From Desulfovibrio sp. (lineage in GTDB: Bacteria > Desulfobacterota > Desulfovibrionia > Desulfovibrionales > Desulfovibrionaceae), in the NCBI GenBank assembly GCA_017415765.1, contig JAFQED010000026.1:1-62237 (forward strand): a stretch of 62,237 nt of DNA, written 5' to 3'. The position numbers and the translations under genes are program-made. Shown in pieces: positions 32,948-41,754 of the stretch. The notes under the pieces were generated by a model, which worked only from the letters and a program-made list of their open reading frames with translations, did not search any database and was not told where the DNA came from. Position 1 is the stretch's first letter. Every line of letters begins with the position of its first letter.

Positions 32948-35671
32948 ATGACCACAGACGCCAAGATGACCCCCATGTTCGAGCAGTATCTGCGTATCAA
33001 GGCAGATTACCCTGACGCCCTGCTCTTTTACCGCATGGGAGACTTTTACGAACTCTTCTTTGATGATGCCGTCACGGCAGCGCGTGAACTGCAGATAGCC
33101 CTGACCAGCCGCAGTAAGGACAGCACAAACCCTGTCCCCATGTGCGGTGTACCGTGGCATTCGGCACAGAACTATGTAGCGCAGCTTATCGACAAGGGCT
33201 TCCATGTGGCCATCTGCGAGCAAATGGAAGACCCCAAGGCAAGCAAAAAACTGGTGGATCGGGCAGTTACCCGTGTTATCACCCCCGGCACTGTGCTTGA
33301 TGATGCCAATCTGAGCAGCAAGAGCCACAACTATCTGGGGGCCGTCTGTTACAATGCCGCCAAGGCCTGTGGGGCCTTGGCCTGGGCCGATATTTCCACC
33401 GGGCAATGGTCGGGGGTAGAGTTCAAACGCCCACAGGAGTTATGGCAGTGGGTGCAAAAGATAGCTCCACGTGAACTGCTTTTGCCTGAGGGGATTGAGC
33501 AGCCGTCACAATGTTTGCTGGAAGGCATACGCCTGGTACGGCTGCCCGTTGCCCATTTTGAACTGAAACGCGCCGGTGAACGCATTATCGCAGCGCAGCA
33601 TGTGCGGGATCTGGCCGCACTGGGGCTTGACAACAAGCCGGAGCTGACCCGAACCTGTGGGGCCATTCTCCTCTGGCTTGAACAGACACAGAAGCGCAGC
33701 CCTGAACAGCTCATGCCCTTCACACCGCTCGATCTGGGCAGGCGGTTGCTGGTGGACGAAGTAACCGAGCGCAATCTTGAGATTTTTGTCCGCCTCAACG
33801 GCCGCAAGGGCAAGGGGACTTTGCGGCATGTGCTGGACGCCACCCAAACCCCCATGGGTGGCCGTTTGCTGGAAGAAATGCTCCGCCACCCCTGGCGCGA
33901 GGCAGGGCCTATCCAGCGTATCCAGGATGCTGTTGCCTTTTTCCATACACAGGACGCCAAACGGGAAGCCCTGCGGGAAGCCTTGCGCGCTGTGTATGAT
34001 CTGGAACGCCTTTCTACCAGAGTGCAACTCAATCGCGCCACTCCGCGTGACTTTATCAGTCTCCGTAACAGTCTTGCGGCCCTGCCCGCCGTCCGTGCCG
34101 TCCTGCTGCGGCAGGAGGATGGTACCTATCCCGCGGAAAGCCAGTCCCTTGGTAACGAGCTGCCGCAGACCCTGCACGAACTTGTCAAAAGCTGGGATTC
34201 TCTGGAAGACTGCGCCCACCTGATCGCCACGGCCCTTGTTGAAAGTCCGCCCGTGCTCATCACCGATGGAGGACTGTTCAAGCCCGGCTACCATGCCGAT
34301 TTGGACAAGCTGCTGGATCTCATGGAGCATGGCGAGCAAAAACTTCAGGAACAGCTGGAAAAAGAGCAGACAGAAACGGGTATGCCCAAACTCAAGCTGG
34401 GGTATAACAGGGTCTTTGGCTATTATTATGAGATTTCACGCGCAGCCTATACTGGTGAAATCCCCCCGCACTTCATCCGCCGCCAAAGCCTTGCCAATGC
34501 CGAACGCTTTACTACACCGGGGCTCAAGGCATTGGAAGAAGACCTCATTTCTGCCACTGACCGGCGCAACAGCCTGGAATACAAACTGTTCCAGGATTTA
34601 CGCGAACATCTGGCAATGCAGCATCAGCGTATTCTGCATATGGCAGAACTTGTGGCCCAACTCGACTACTGGCAAAGCCTTGCCCATGTGGCCCGGCAAA
34701 ACGGCTGGTGCCGCCCCACCCTTGTCAACACGCCGACCATGGACATCCGGGATGGGCGGCATCCTGTAGTGGAAAGTATGGTTGGCAGTGCCAACTTTGT
34801 CCCCAACAGCTTCCGTCTGGGGGGTACGCGCCGTCTCTGTCTGCTTACCGGGCCCAATATGGCCGGCAAGTCCACTGTTTTGCGGCAGGTGGCCATCATT
34901 TGTCTGCTGGCACAAATGGGCTCATGGGTCCCAGCCAGCGAGGCCACCCTCGGCCTTGTGGACAGGCTCTTTTCCCGCGTCGGAGCATCAGACAATCTGG
35001 CCCAGGGGCAAAGCACCTTCATGGTGGAAATGATGGAAACCGCACGTATCCTGCGTCAGTCCACCAAACGCAGCCTCGTCATCCTTGATGAAATAGGCCG
35101 TGGCACAAGTACCTATGATGGGGTGGCCCTGGCCTGGGCCGTGGTGGAAGAGATGGTCAGGCGTGCCGGTGGCGAAGTACGCACCCTTTTTGCCACGCAC
35201 TACCACGAACTGACGGCACTGGAAGGCCGTATCGAGGGTGTGTTCACCATGAACATTGCTATTCGGGAGCACAACAACGAGATACTTTTCCTGCACAGAC
35301 TTGTGCCTGGCCCGTCAGACCGCAGCTACGGGGTAGAGGTGGCACGGCTGGCCGGTGTGCCCGCTCCCGTTGTGCAACGGGCGCGGCATATCCTTGCCGG
35401 GCTGGAACGGGGACGCGAAGCCCCCCGCAAAACCGAAGCCATACATCTGCCGGGATTGGATTTACCAGAAACACAACAAGCCAATACTCCCCTGCCCCAG
35501 CCCCCTGCTTCTGCGGAGCATCCCCTGCTTGTCCTGCTGCAAGAGCTGGATCCTGACAGCCTGAGTCCGCTGGAGGCACTCAAACTGCTCAATGAATGGA
35601 AGCTCCTGTGGGGGCAGCCCCCGCTTGGGGACAGTGCGTCTTCTGTCGGGCAAGGAACAGCCCATGCTTGA
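32948..35671 (+). CDS. mutS: DNA mismatch repair protein MutS
   Basis: 907 residues. The mismatch-binding motif F-x-E is in YRMGDFYELFFDDA near residue 37. The clamp and lever domains follow. The ATPase has Walker A GPNMAGKST at 635-643, then STFMVEMMETARIL, Walker B SLVILDEIGRGTSTYDG, and the FATHYHELT signature. The protein binds mismatches as a dimer and recruits MutL. The last eight bases overlap the next gene. Intact and of normal length. Confidence 0.97.
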   Translation: MTTDAKMTPMFEQYLRIKADYPDALLFYRMGDFYELFFDDAVTAARELQIALTSRSKDSTNPVPMCGVPWHSAQNYVAQLIDKGFHVAICEQMEDPKASKKLVDRAVTRVITPGTVLDDANLSSKSHNYLGAVCYNAAKACGALAWADISTGQWSGVEFKRPQELWQWVQKIAPRELLLPEGIEQPSQCLLEGIRLVRLPVAHFELKRAGERIIAAQHVRDLAALGLDNKPELTRTCGAILLWLEQTQKRSPEQLMPFTPLDLGRRLLVDEVTERNLEIFVRLNGRKGKGTLRHVLDATQTPMGGRLLEEMLRHPWREAGPIQRIQDAVAFFHTQDAKREALREALRAVYDLERLSTRVQLNRATPRDFISLRNSLAALPAVRAVLLRQEDGTYPAESQSLGNELPQTLHELVKSWDSLEDCAHLIATALVESPPVLITDGGLFKPGYHADLDKLLDLMEHGEQKLQEQLEKEQTETGMPKLKLGYNRVFGYYYEISRAAYTGEIPPHFIRRQSLANAERFTTPGLKALEEDLISATDRRNSLEYKLFQDLREHLAMQHQRILHMAELVAQLDYWQSLAHVARQNGWCRPTLVNTPTMDIRDGRHPVVESMVGSANFVPNSFRLGGTRRLCLLTGPNMAGKSTVLRQVAIICLLAQMGSWVPASEATLGLVDRLFSRVGASDNLAQGQSTFMVEMMETARILRQSTKRSLVILDEIGRGTSTYDGVALAWAVVEEMVRRAGGEVRTLFATHYHELTALEGRIEGVFTMNIAIREHNNEILFLHRLVPGPSDRSYGVEVARLAGVPAPVVQRARHILAGLERGREAPRKTEAIHLPGLDLPETQQANTPLPQPPASAEHPLLVLLQELDPDSLSPLEALKLLNEWKLLWGQPPLGDSASSVGQGTAHA

Positions 35672-36116
35672 GCTGAATCCCTGGTCTGCCCTCCAGTCCA
35701 TTGCCGAGCGGCGTATACAGGATGCCGCCAAGGCCGGTGCCTTTGACAATTTGCCGGGGCAGGGCCGTCCGTTGGAGCTGGAAGACATGAGCCATGTGCC
35801 GGAAGACCTGCGGATGGCATACAAGGTACTGCGCAATGCTGGCTGTCTGCCCCCGGAACTGGAGGAGCGCAAGGAAATAAACCGTCTGGTGGATTTGCTG
35901 GAAGCCTGTTCCGATGAGCAGGAACGCCTGCGCGGGATGCAAAAACTGCGCTTTATGCTGGACAGGACACGCATACGCTACCAACGTCCCATCCATGTGG
36001 ATGAGGACGATCCGTATTATGCCCGGATCCTCCATCGCCTTGCCGCGCTGGGACGCTCAAAGCAAGGTATTACACCCAATACAGGCCCAAAAACAGGCGC
36101 GGACACAGACAGATAG
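35664..36116 (+). CDS. DUF1992 (DnaJ-related) family protein
   Basis: 150 residues from the ATG at 35664, inside the end of mutS. The family block is plain: SALQSIAERRIQDAAKAGAF, DNLPGQGRPL, and MAYKVLRNAGCLPPELEERK. A helical region and an Asp/Arg-rich region follow. In other bacteria this domain occurs alone or near DnaJ-type domains; its biochemical role is unknown. The short overlap with mutS suggests co-transcription. Confidence 0.85.
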   Translation: MLELNPWSALQSIAERRIQDAAKAGAFDNLPGQGRPLELEDMSHVPEDLRMAYKVLRNAGCLPPELEERKEINRLVDLLEACSDEQERLRGMQKLRFMLDRTRIRYQRPIHVDEDDPYYARILHRLAALGRSKQGITPNTGPKTGADTDR

Positions 36117-36135
36117 CCCTGTCCACATCCGCGCC
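36096..36135. terminator. Possible terminator hairpin between convergent genes
   Basis: GGCGCGGA and TCCGCGCC are separated by 24 bases and overlap the end of the DUF1992 gene. There is no T-run, so the terminator reading is weak. Confidence 0.25.
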
Positions 36136-36157
36136 CGGCGATTTCAAGAATACAGAT

Positions 36158-36868
36158 CTATTCCTGCGGGCTGGCGTCCTGCACATCCACGATCTTGACG
36201 CCAAATTCCGTCACAGTATTGGGTGGGTCATAAAACAAGACCATGAAGGGCACTTCTCCACCCTGTTTCACATTGGTGTTGTTGGTCAGGATTTCCAGCT
36301 TGTTGCCAAGGAAGGATTCCATTTCCTTCTGGCTGAGTACCTGTAGCTGAAAAAGCGAAAGCTGGGTTCCGGCCCATTGCTTCTTTTCACTCAGGACTTT
36401 TTTATCCTTGTCATAAATGGCCGCCTGCACTGCTATCAGGGCCTTGGGAGAGGGGAATTCATTGACAACGCGCCCCTCAATGACAAAAACCTTGCCGACC
36501 TTTTCATTTTCCACAATATACTGGCGCACATTCCGCATGGTGAGCATTTCCACCTTGCGGGCCAGATCCTCGCCAGAAACTCCCTGAACTTCGGGGATAC
36601 CACGCAGAAAGAAGTACCAGTATGCCCCGCCGCTCAACAGACAAAGCAGGAGTAGGCCCAGCAAGAGTTTTGTCAGTCTGCCCTTGCCCGTCCGGGGATC
36701 CTTGAGCCGGGGCAAGGCTGTATCCTTGGGCTCTGCTGTCCCCGCTGGCCTGCCCATCGGCAAGGCAAAGACATGCTTGCAAACCGAACAGCGCAGCTTG
36801 ACACCGGGCTTGCCCAGGTTATCGGGCAAATTGAAACGGCTTGTACATTGTGGACATTTTACTTCCAT
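36158..36868 (-). CDS. Zinc-ribbon (MJ0042) and DUF3426 membrane protein
   Basis: 236 residues from the ATG at 36866-36868, with GGGAG nine bases upstream; a TTG three codons earlier is less likely. The N-terminus is an MJ0042-type zinc ribbon (VKCPQCTSRFNLPDN and LRCSVCKHVFALP, four Cys). A single membrane helix (about 69-90) follows, and then a periplasmic beta-rich DUF3426 domain. It is widespread in delta- and gammaproteobacteria without known function. Followed on the same strand by hpt. Confidence 0.8.
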   Translation of the reverse strand: MEVKCPQCTSRFNLPDNLGKPGVKLRCSVCKHVFALPMGRPAGTAEPKDTALPRLKDPRTGKGRLTKLLLGLLLLCLLSGGAYWYFFLRGIPEVQGVSGEDLARKVEMLTMRNVRQYIVENEKVGKVFVIEGRVVNEFPSPKALIAVQAAIYDKDKKVLSEKKQWAGTQLSLFQLQVLSQKEMESFLGNKLEILTNNTNVKQGGEVPFMVLFYDPPNTVTEFGVKIVDVQDASPQE

Positions 36869-36895
36869 GCCAGTCAACTCCCGTGCATCCCGCCC

Positions 36896-37441
36896 TTATT
36901 CTGGAATAATCTCATAAATGCCGGGCAAGGCCCGGTACTGTTCCGCATAGTCCAGTCCGTAGCCAACTATGAAGCCCTGCTGGAGGTCAAACCCTGCAAA
37001 ATCCACAACGACATTGGCTTCACGGCGTTCCCGCTTGCTGACAAGAGCCGCAAGCGACAGGCTACGCGGCTTGCGGGCTGCAAACTGGTCAAGCAAAAAA
37101 CGCATACTCCGACCACTGTCCACGATGTCCTCAACCACAAGGACGTGCTTGTCGCATAGCTCTATTTCTACATCCTTGCCAAAGTGGACATGTCCAGAAC
37201 TGACCTCGCTCTTGCCATAGCTGGCAAGGCGCACAAAATCCAGTTCCAGCCGGGGATTTCTCAGGCAGCGCACAAGATCACTGAAAAAGACAAAGCCCCC
37301 CTTGAGAACACAAACAGCCACCAAGGGTTCCTGCCCGAAACGGGCATCGATCATCTCTGCCAGCTCCTGCACACGCCCGGCGATCTGCTCTGCCGTAAAA
37401 ACAGGACGTAATTCCTTGACACGCAGTGTTTGCCCCGCCAT
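36896..37441 (-). CDS. hpt: Hypoxanthine (purine) phosphoribosyltransferase
   Basis: 181 residues from the ATG at 37439-37441 with GGAGAG upstream. The PRPP-binding loop HVLVVEDIVDSGRSM and the N-terminal VAVCVLKGGFVFFSDLVR are standard for HPRT. The C-terminal D-F-x-G-F-x-L-Q segment (FAGFDLQQGFIVGYGLDY) follows the family. It salvages hypoxanthine or guanine with PRPP. The upstream thioredoxin gene ends three bases before this ATG. Confidence 0.95.
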   Translation of the reverse strand: MAGQTLRVKELRPVFTAEQIAGRVQELAEMIDARFGQEPLVAVCVLKGGFVFFSDLVRCLRNPRLELDFVRLASYGKSEVSSGHVHFGKDVEIELCDKHVLVVEDIVDSGRSMRFLLDQFAARKPRSLSLAALVSKRERREANVVVDFAGFDLQQGFIVGYGLDYAEQYRALPGIYEIIPE

Positions 37442-37443
37442 GC

Positions 37444-37923
37444 TCACTCTCCGGCGCGCGCCTGCTTGCCAAGCAACTGGCTGATGACGTCCACAAGGCT
37501 GTCTTCTTCCAAAATCCCGGACTGCGAGGCTACCAGCTTGCCATCCCGGTCGTAAATGATATTGTGCGGGATGGTACTGACCCGAAAAGCCGCCGGTACA
37601 GACCTGTCCGCCAGATAGACCGGATAGTCCATACCCATCTTGCTAACAAAGGGCGGCACAGCGGCGGGCTTTTCGTCCACCGAAAGACTGACCACCAGCA
37701 CATCCTTGTCGCCAAACTTCTGCTGTACCTTTATCAGATGCGGGATCTCCATCCGGCAGGGGGGACACCATGTGGCAAAAAAATTCAGCAGGATGACCTT
37801 ACCCCTGTTTTTCTGGATCAGGTCGGCCAATGCCGGCAAGTCCAGTACAGCAACATCCCTGGCCCATGCCGCAGACGGCAGGAGCAACATACACAGCACC
37901 AAAAGCAGGCTCAGTTTCCTCAT
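37444..37923 (-). CDS. Secreted TlpA/ResA-like thioredoxin
   Basis: 159 residues from the ATG at 37921-37923, with AAGGA six bases upstream. A signal peptide (LSLLLVLCMLLLPSAAWA) leads to a thioredoxin fold with the active site W-C53-P-P-C56 in NFFATWCPPCRMEIP, the cis-Pro region (STIPHNIIYDRDGK), and a short C-terminal helix. It probably reduces disulfides in the periplasm, for example in cytochrome c maturation or metal-protein assembly. It is followed by hpt. Confidence 0.9.
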   Translation of the reverse strand: MRKLSLLLVLCMLLLPSAAWARDVAVLDLPALADLIQKNRGKVILLNFFATWCPPCRMEIPHLIKVQQKFGDKDVLVVSLSVDEKPAAVPPFVSKMGMDYPVYLADRSVPAAFRVSTIPHNIIYDRDGKLVASQSGILEEDSLVDVISQLLGKQARAGE

Positions 37924-37994
37924 GTCCATTCCTTGTCCGCTAATTTGCCCATCCGATCACTGTCTGCCCACAAGCTCCGCACAGGGCAGCCGCT

Positions 37995-40397
37995 TTACTC
38001 TTCCACAAATTCTTTGGCAGTACGCACAGCGCAGACGGCATCCGCACAATAGGCATCGGCACCAATGGATTCGGCAAAGCCCCGCGTCACCGCCGCACCG
38101 CCCACCATGACACGCATGGGCAGGGCACGCTCCCTGATCAGTCGGATGGTGTCTTCCATCCGAACCATGGTCGTGGTCATGAGTGCCGACAAGCCAATAA
38201 TACGCGCGTTGTGCTCTACAGCGCAAGCCACAATCTTGTCGGCGGGGACATCCTTTCCCGCATCAATGACCTCAAAACCGTGGTTGCCCAGCAGCAGGGC
38301 AACAATGTTCTTGCCGATGTCGTGAATATCTCCCTCTACCGTGGCCATAACAATGGCCGGACGCTCTTCCGGCCCACGCCCGGCCTCCAGCAGCGGACGC
38401 AGCCTGGCAAAGGCCGTCTGCATGGTCTCAGCAGCCCGGATGAGCTGTGGCAAAAAGTATTCGCGCCGCTCGTAACGCGCACCTACTTCCGTAATGGCCG
38501 GGATGAGCACATCCTGCACCAGCGCAAAAGGCTCCGCCCCCTTTTCCAGTTCCTGTTCAAGCAGGGGCAGCACATTTTCCCGGTCGCCATTGAGTACGGC
38601 CTCGGCCACGCTGGCAGAGGAGAGAGCCCGTGCAGCCGTTCGCTGGCCAGCCCCCGTACCGGGCTGCCATTCGCTGTAGTTGGCGATAAAATCCTGAGCA
38701 TGGGCGTCATGCCCTCCCAGCACCTGCATGGCGTCAAGAGCCTCGCGCAAACGCCCGGCCGAAGGATTGGCTATGCAGGAAGTCAGGCCCGCCCCGACAG
38801 CCATGCTGAAAAAGCTCGCATTGAGCAGTTCCCGCGCAGGCAAACCAAAGGAGATATTGGACAAGCCCAAGGTCGTCGGCAAGTTGTTGGCCCGGCACCA
38901 GCGGGCCATCTCCAGACAATGCTTTCCACCATCGCCCTTGGAGGAAATCGCCAATGCCAGGATATCAACCATGATCAGGCGGCGTGGGATCCCCAAGTCC
39001 TCTGCCCGGCGCAACAGGGTCTCCGTGATGGCAATGCGCTCGGCAGCCGTCACCGGCAGTTTGGCCCCTTGCAGGGGCAAAAGGATGAAGGGTGCGCCAT
39101 AGTCCCGGCACAACGGGCCCAGCACGTCCATGCGATCCCCTTCCCCACTGATGGAATTGACCAGCGGTGAACCCGGACAATAGGGCAAAGCATTGGCAAT
39201 GGCCTCAGCGTTGGAGGAGTCCAGTGACAGAGGCACGGCCAGACGGGCCACCAGTTTCTGCGTCAGTTCCGGCAGCATCAGGGCCTCATCCACCAGGGGG
39301 GCACCCACGTTTACATCCAGGATGGCAGCCCCATCGGCCACCTGCTGGTCAGCCAGTTGCAGGGCAGCCTCAAGCTGACCTTCCTGCAACTCCCTGGTCA
39401 GGACTTTCTTGCCCGTGGGGTTGATACGTTCACCAATGACAACCAGTGCTTCCTCATGCCCGATACGCACAAGGGCGGAGCGGCTGGTCAGGCAAATACC
39501 CCGTTGCGTCTGCTCCTTCTGCCTTGGCAGGGTCAGTCCGTGCACGGCATGCCCCAGAGCTGCCAGATGCTCCGGCGTGGTACCGCAGCAGCCCCCAAGA
39601 ACACGCGCGCCGGCCTTGATGAAGGCGGCTGTCTTCTGGGCAAAAGGCTCCGGCCCCAGGGGGAAAACCGTTTCCGCGCCGCGCAGTTCGGGTAGGCCGG
39701 CATTAGGTTCGGCCATGACCGGACAGGAGCAGACAGAGGCCAGTTCCTGTACTACCGGCAGCATCTGATCCGGCCCAAGGCTACAGTTGGTGCCAATGAC
39801 ATCTACGCCCAGATTCTGCATGGTCTCGGCAAAGATGGCCGGACTGGAACCGGTCAGGCTGACACCTTCTTCAAAGGTCATGGACACCATGATCGGTAAA
39901 CGGCATACCTGCCGGGCGGCAACCACAGCGGCGCGGGCTTCTGCAAGATCAAACTGGGTCTCAATAAAGATGAGATCCACTCCGCCAGCCACAAGCCCCC
40001 GGATTTGGGCGGCAAAGGCTGCAATCAGGTCACACGGCTCGACCTCTCCCAGAGGTTTGGCAAACTGGCCGCTTGGCCCCACGTTGCCCGCCACAAAAAC
40101 TGGACGTCCGGCCCTCTGCGCCGCCTCGCGTGCCACCTCGGCCATACGCCTGTTGAAGGTAAAGACATCCAGCCCCTGCGGCAGCTTGTAAGGATTGCCC
40201 CCAAACGTACATGAGGTCAGGATATCTGCACCGGCCTTCAGATAGGCCAGATGGATGTCACGCAGGATATGCGGGTTCTCCATGCAGAATTCTTCCGGAC
40301 TCATGCCCACGGGCAACCCCGATGCCTGCAACATGGTTCCCATAGCCCCGTCCAGCAATAAAGGACGCCCCGAATCCAACGCTTCCTTGAAGGTCAT
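37995..40397 (-). CDS. metH: Cobalamin-dependent methionine synthase, short form
   Basis: 800 residues from the ATG at 40395-40397. Domains: homocysteine-binding barrel (1-290, with LLLDGAMGTMLQ, GTNCSLGP and the zinc ligands in GARVLGGCCGTTPEH), pterin-binding barrel (about 320-580, VIGERINPTGKKVLTRELQE), helical cap (about 590-680), and B12-binding domain with the D-x-H-x-x-G motif in VEGDIHDIGKNIVALLLGNH (about 680-800). The C-terminal AdoMet reactivation domain of E. coli MetH is absent, as in several anaerobes, so reactivation must be by another protein. It makes methionine from homocysteine and methyl-THF. metA lies about 12 kb away. Confidence 0.95.
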   Translation of the reverse strand: MTFKEALDSGRPLLLDGAMGTMLQASGLPVGMSPEEFCMENPHILRDIHLAYLKAGADILTSCTFGGNPYKLPQGLDVFTFNRRMAEVAREAAQRAGRPVFVAGNVGPSGQFAKPLGEVEPCDLIAAFAAQIRGLVAGGVDLIFIETQFDLAEARAAVVAARQVCRLPIMVSMTFEEGVSLTGSSPAIFAETMQNLGVDVIGTNCSLGPDQMLPVVQELASVCSCPVMAEPNAGLPELRGAETVFPLGPEPFAQKTAAFIKAGARVLGGCCGTTPEHLAALGHAVHGLTLPRQKEQTQRGICLTSRSALVRIGHEEALVVIGERINPTGKKVLTRELQEGQLEAALQLADQQVADGAAILDVNVGAPLVDEALMLPELTQKLVARLAVPLSLDSSNAEAIANALPYCPGSPLVNSISGEGDRMDVLGPLCRDYGAPFILLPLQGAKLPVTAAERIAITETLLRRAEDLGIPRRLIMVDILALAISSKGDGGKHCLEMARWCRANNLPTTLGLSNISFGLPARELLNASFFSMAVGAGLTSCIANPSAGRLREALDAMQVLGGHDAHAQDFIANYSEWQPGTGAGQRTAARALSSASVAEAVLNGDRENVLPLLEQELEKGAEPFALVQDVLIPAITEVGARYERREYFLPQLIRAAETMQTAFARLRPLLEAGRGPEERPAIVMATVEGDIHDIGKNIVALLLGNHGFEVIDAGKDVPADKIVACAVEHNARIIGLSALMTTTMVRMEDTIRLIRERALPMRVMVGGAAVTRGFAESIGADAYCADAVCAVRTAKEFVEE

Positions 40398-40527
40398 ACC
40401 AGCCAACCTGTCTTGCGATTTTCAGCCAGATACCCCAGACAGGGGCATGGCCCAAGCCCGCCAGGGCAGAAAAAAGCCGCGCCAGCACACGCAATCTGTC
40501 CTGTTCGGAAAGTTTTACTCAAAAACA

Positions 40528-40556
40528 TTGAAAAGGACAAACCAAAACTATAGCAT
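40528..40556 (+). promoter_or_regulatory. Possible promoter upstream of the rpoH-type gene
   Basis: TTGAAA, 17 bases, TAGCAT, in an A-rich stretch 46 bases before the start codon. The 205-base gap to metH otherwise shows nothing clear, and no riboswitch was recognised. Confidence 0.35.
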
Positions 40557-40602
40557 AAAGCGTTGCCGCCTGTTCCGATCGGCAGCATAGAGTACAAAGC
40601 CA

Positions 40603-41754
40603 ATGAAAAAAAATACTCCTCTTTCCACAATTTCTTCCACAAAATCCCAAGTTTCAGCCAGCCCTGCGCCTGAGGCCGAAATGCGTAAAGCAGCTCCGTA
40701 CCCTTCAGACACAGCAGCAGAGGTTGAGATCCTTGACGATGTCTCCCCTGATGAGGAGATTGACACCGAAGCCGTTGCCAATGACCTGGAGCAGGAATTG
40801 GAAAGCGACTTTGATGAGGACGAAAATCTTGCCCTGGGGGAAGGTTCGCCCGGCGGGCTGCCTGCCCCAAGCCCCAGCCGTCTGCCCACACCGGCCGGGG
40901 GGCGTGACAGTCTGCATATCTACTTGCGCGAGGTAAGTCGCTTTCCCCTGCTCAAGCCGGAGGAAGAACACGCTCTTGCCCTGCGTGTGCGAGACCACAA
41001 TGATGCCGACGCAGCCTTCCGGCTGGTATCCTCCCATTTGCGACTGGTTGTCCGCATCGCCATGGACTTCCAGCGTCGCTGGATGCAGAATGTTCTTGAC
41101 CTGGTGCAGGAAGGCAATGTGGGTCTGATGCGCGCCGTGAACAAGTTTGACCCGGACAAGGGCATCAAGTTCTCCTACTACGCCTCATTCTGGATCAAAG
41201 CCTATATCCTCAAATTCATCATGGACAACTGGCGCATGGTGAAAATAGGTACCACCCAGGTGCAGCGCAAGCTCTTCTATAATCTCAACCGAGAGCGGCA
41301 AAAGCTTATTGCCCAGGGCTTTGACCCGGATGCAGCCATGCTGTCTGAACGGCTGGGCGTCAGCGAAGAGCAAATCAACGAGATGGATCAGCGTCTGGCC
41401 TCCACTGACCTGTCGCTCAACGTCCCGGTGGGAGATGACGTGGGCGGGGCCACCCGGATGGACTTTTTGCCCGCGCTCGGCCCAGGTATTGAGGACAGCC
41501 TTGCACGGGAGGAAATCTCCGGCCTTGTCAGAGATCGCCTCAAGGGTATTTTGCCCAAGCTCAACGAAAAAGAACTGTACATCCTCCATCACCGTCTGCT
41601 CAATGAGGAACCTGTTACCTTGCGTGAGATAGGGGAACGGTATAACGTCACGCGGGAGCGTGTCCGCCAACTGGAGGCCCGCCTGCTTGAAAAAATCCGC
41701 CAGCACCTCACGCTGGACATCAAGGACTTTTCCAACGACTGGATACAAACATAA
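40603..41754 (+). CDS. rpoH: RpoH-type (sigma-32) alternative sigma factor
   Basis: 383 residues. A poorly structured acidic N-terminus of about 100 residues (VEILDDVSPDEEIDTEAVAN) is longer than in E. coli RpoH. Region 1.2 (SLHIYLREVSRFPLLKPEEE), region 2 (NVLDLVQEGNVGLMRAVNKF and ISFSYYASFWIKAYIL-like), and region 4 with a C-terminal HTH (VTLREIGERYNVTRERVRQL) are complete. The sequence QRKLFYNLN matches the RpoH box QRKLFFNL, which points to sigma-32 rather than RpoD or RpoS. It directs heat-shock transcription. The stop overlaps the next start by one base. Confidence 0.88.
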   Translation: MKKNTPLSTISSTKSQVSASPAPEAEMRKAAPYPSDTAAEVEILDDVSPDEEIDTEAVANDLEQELESDFDEDENLALGEGSPGGLPAPSPSRLPTPAGGRDSLHIYLREVSRFPLLKPEEEHALALRVRDHNDADAAFRLVSSHLRLVVRIAMDFQRRWMQNVLDLVQEGNVGLMRAVNKFDPDKGIKFSYYASFWIKAYILKFIMDNWRMVKIGTTQVQRKLFYNLNRERQKLIAQGFDPDAAMLSERLGVSEEQINEMDQRLASTDLSLNVPVGDDVGGATRMDFLPALGPGIEDSLAREEISGLVRDRLKGILPKLNEKELYILHHRLLNEEPVTLREIGERYNVTRERVRQLEARLLEKIRQHLTLDIKDFSNDWIQT

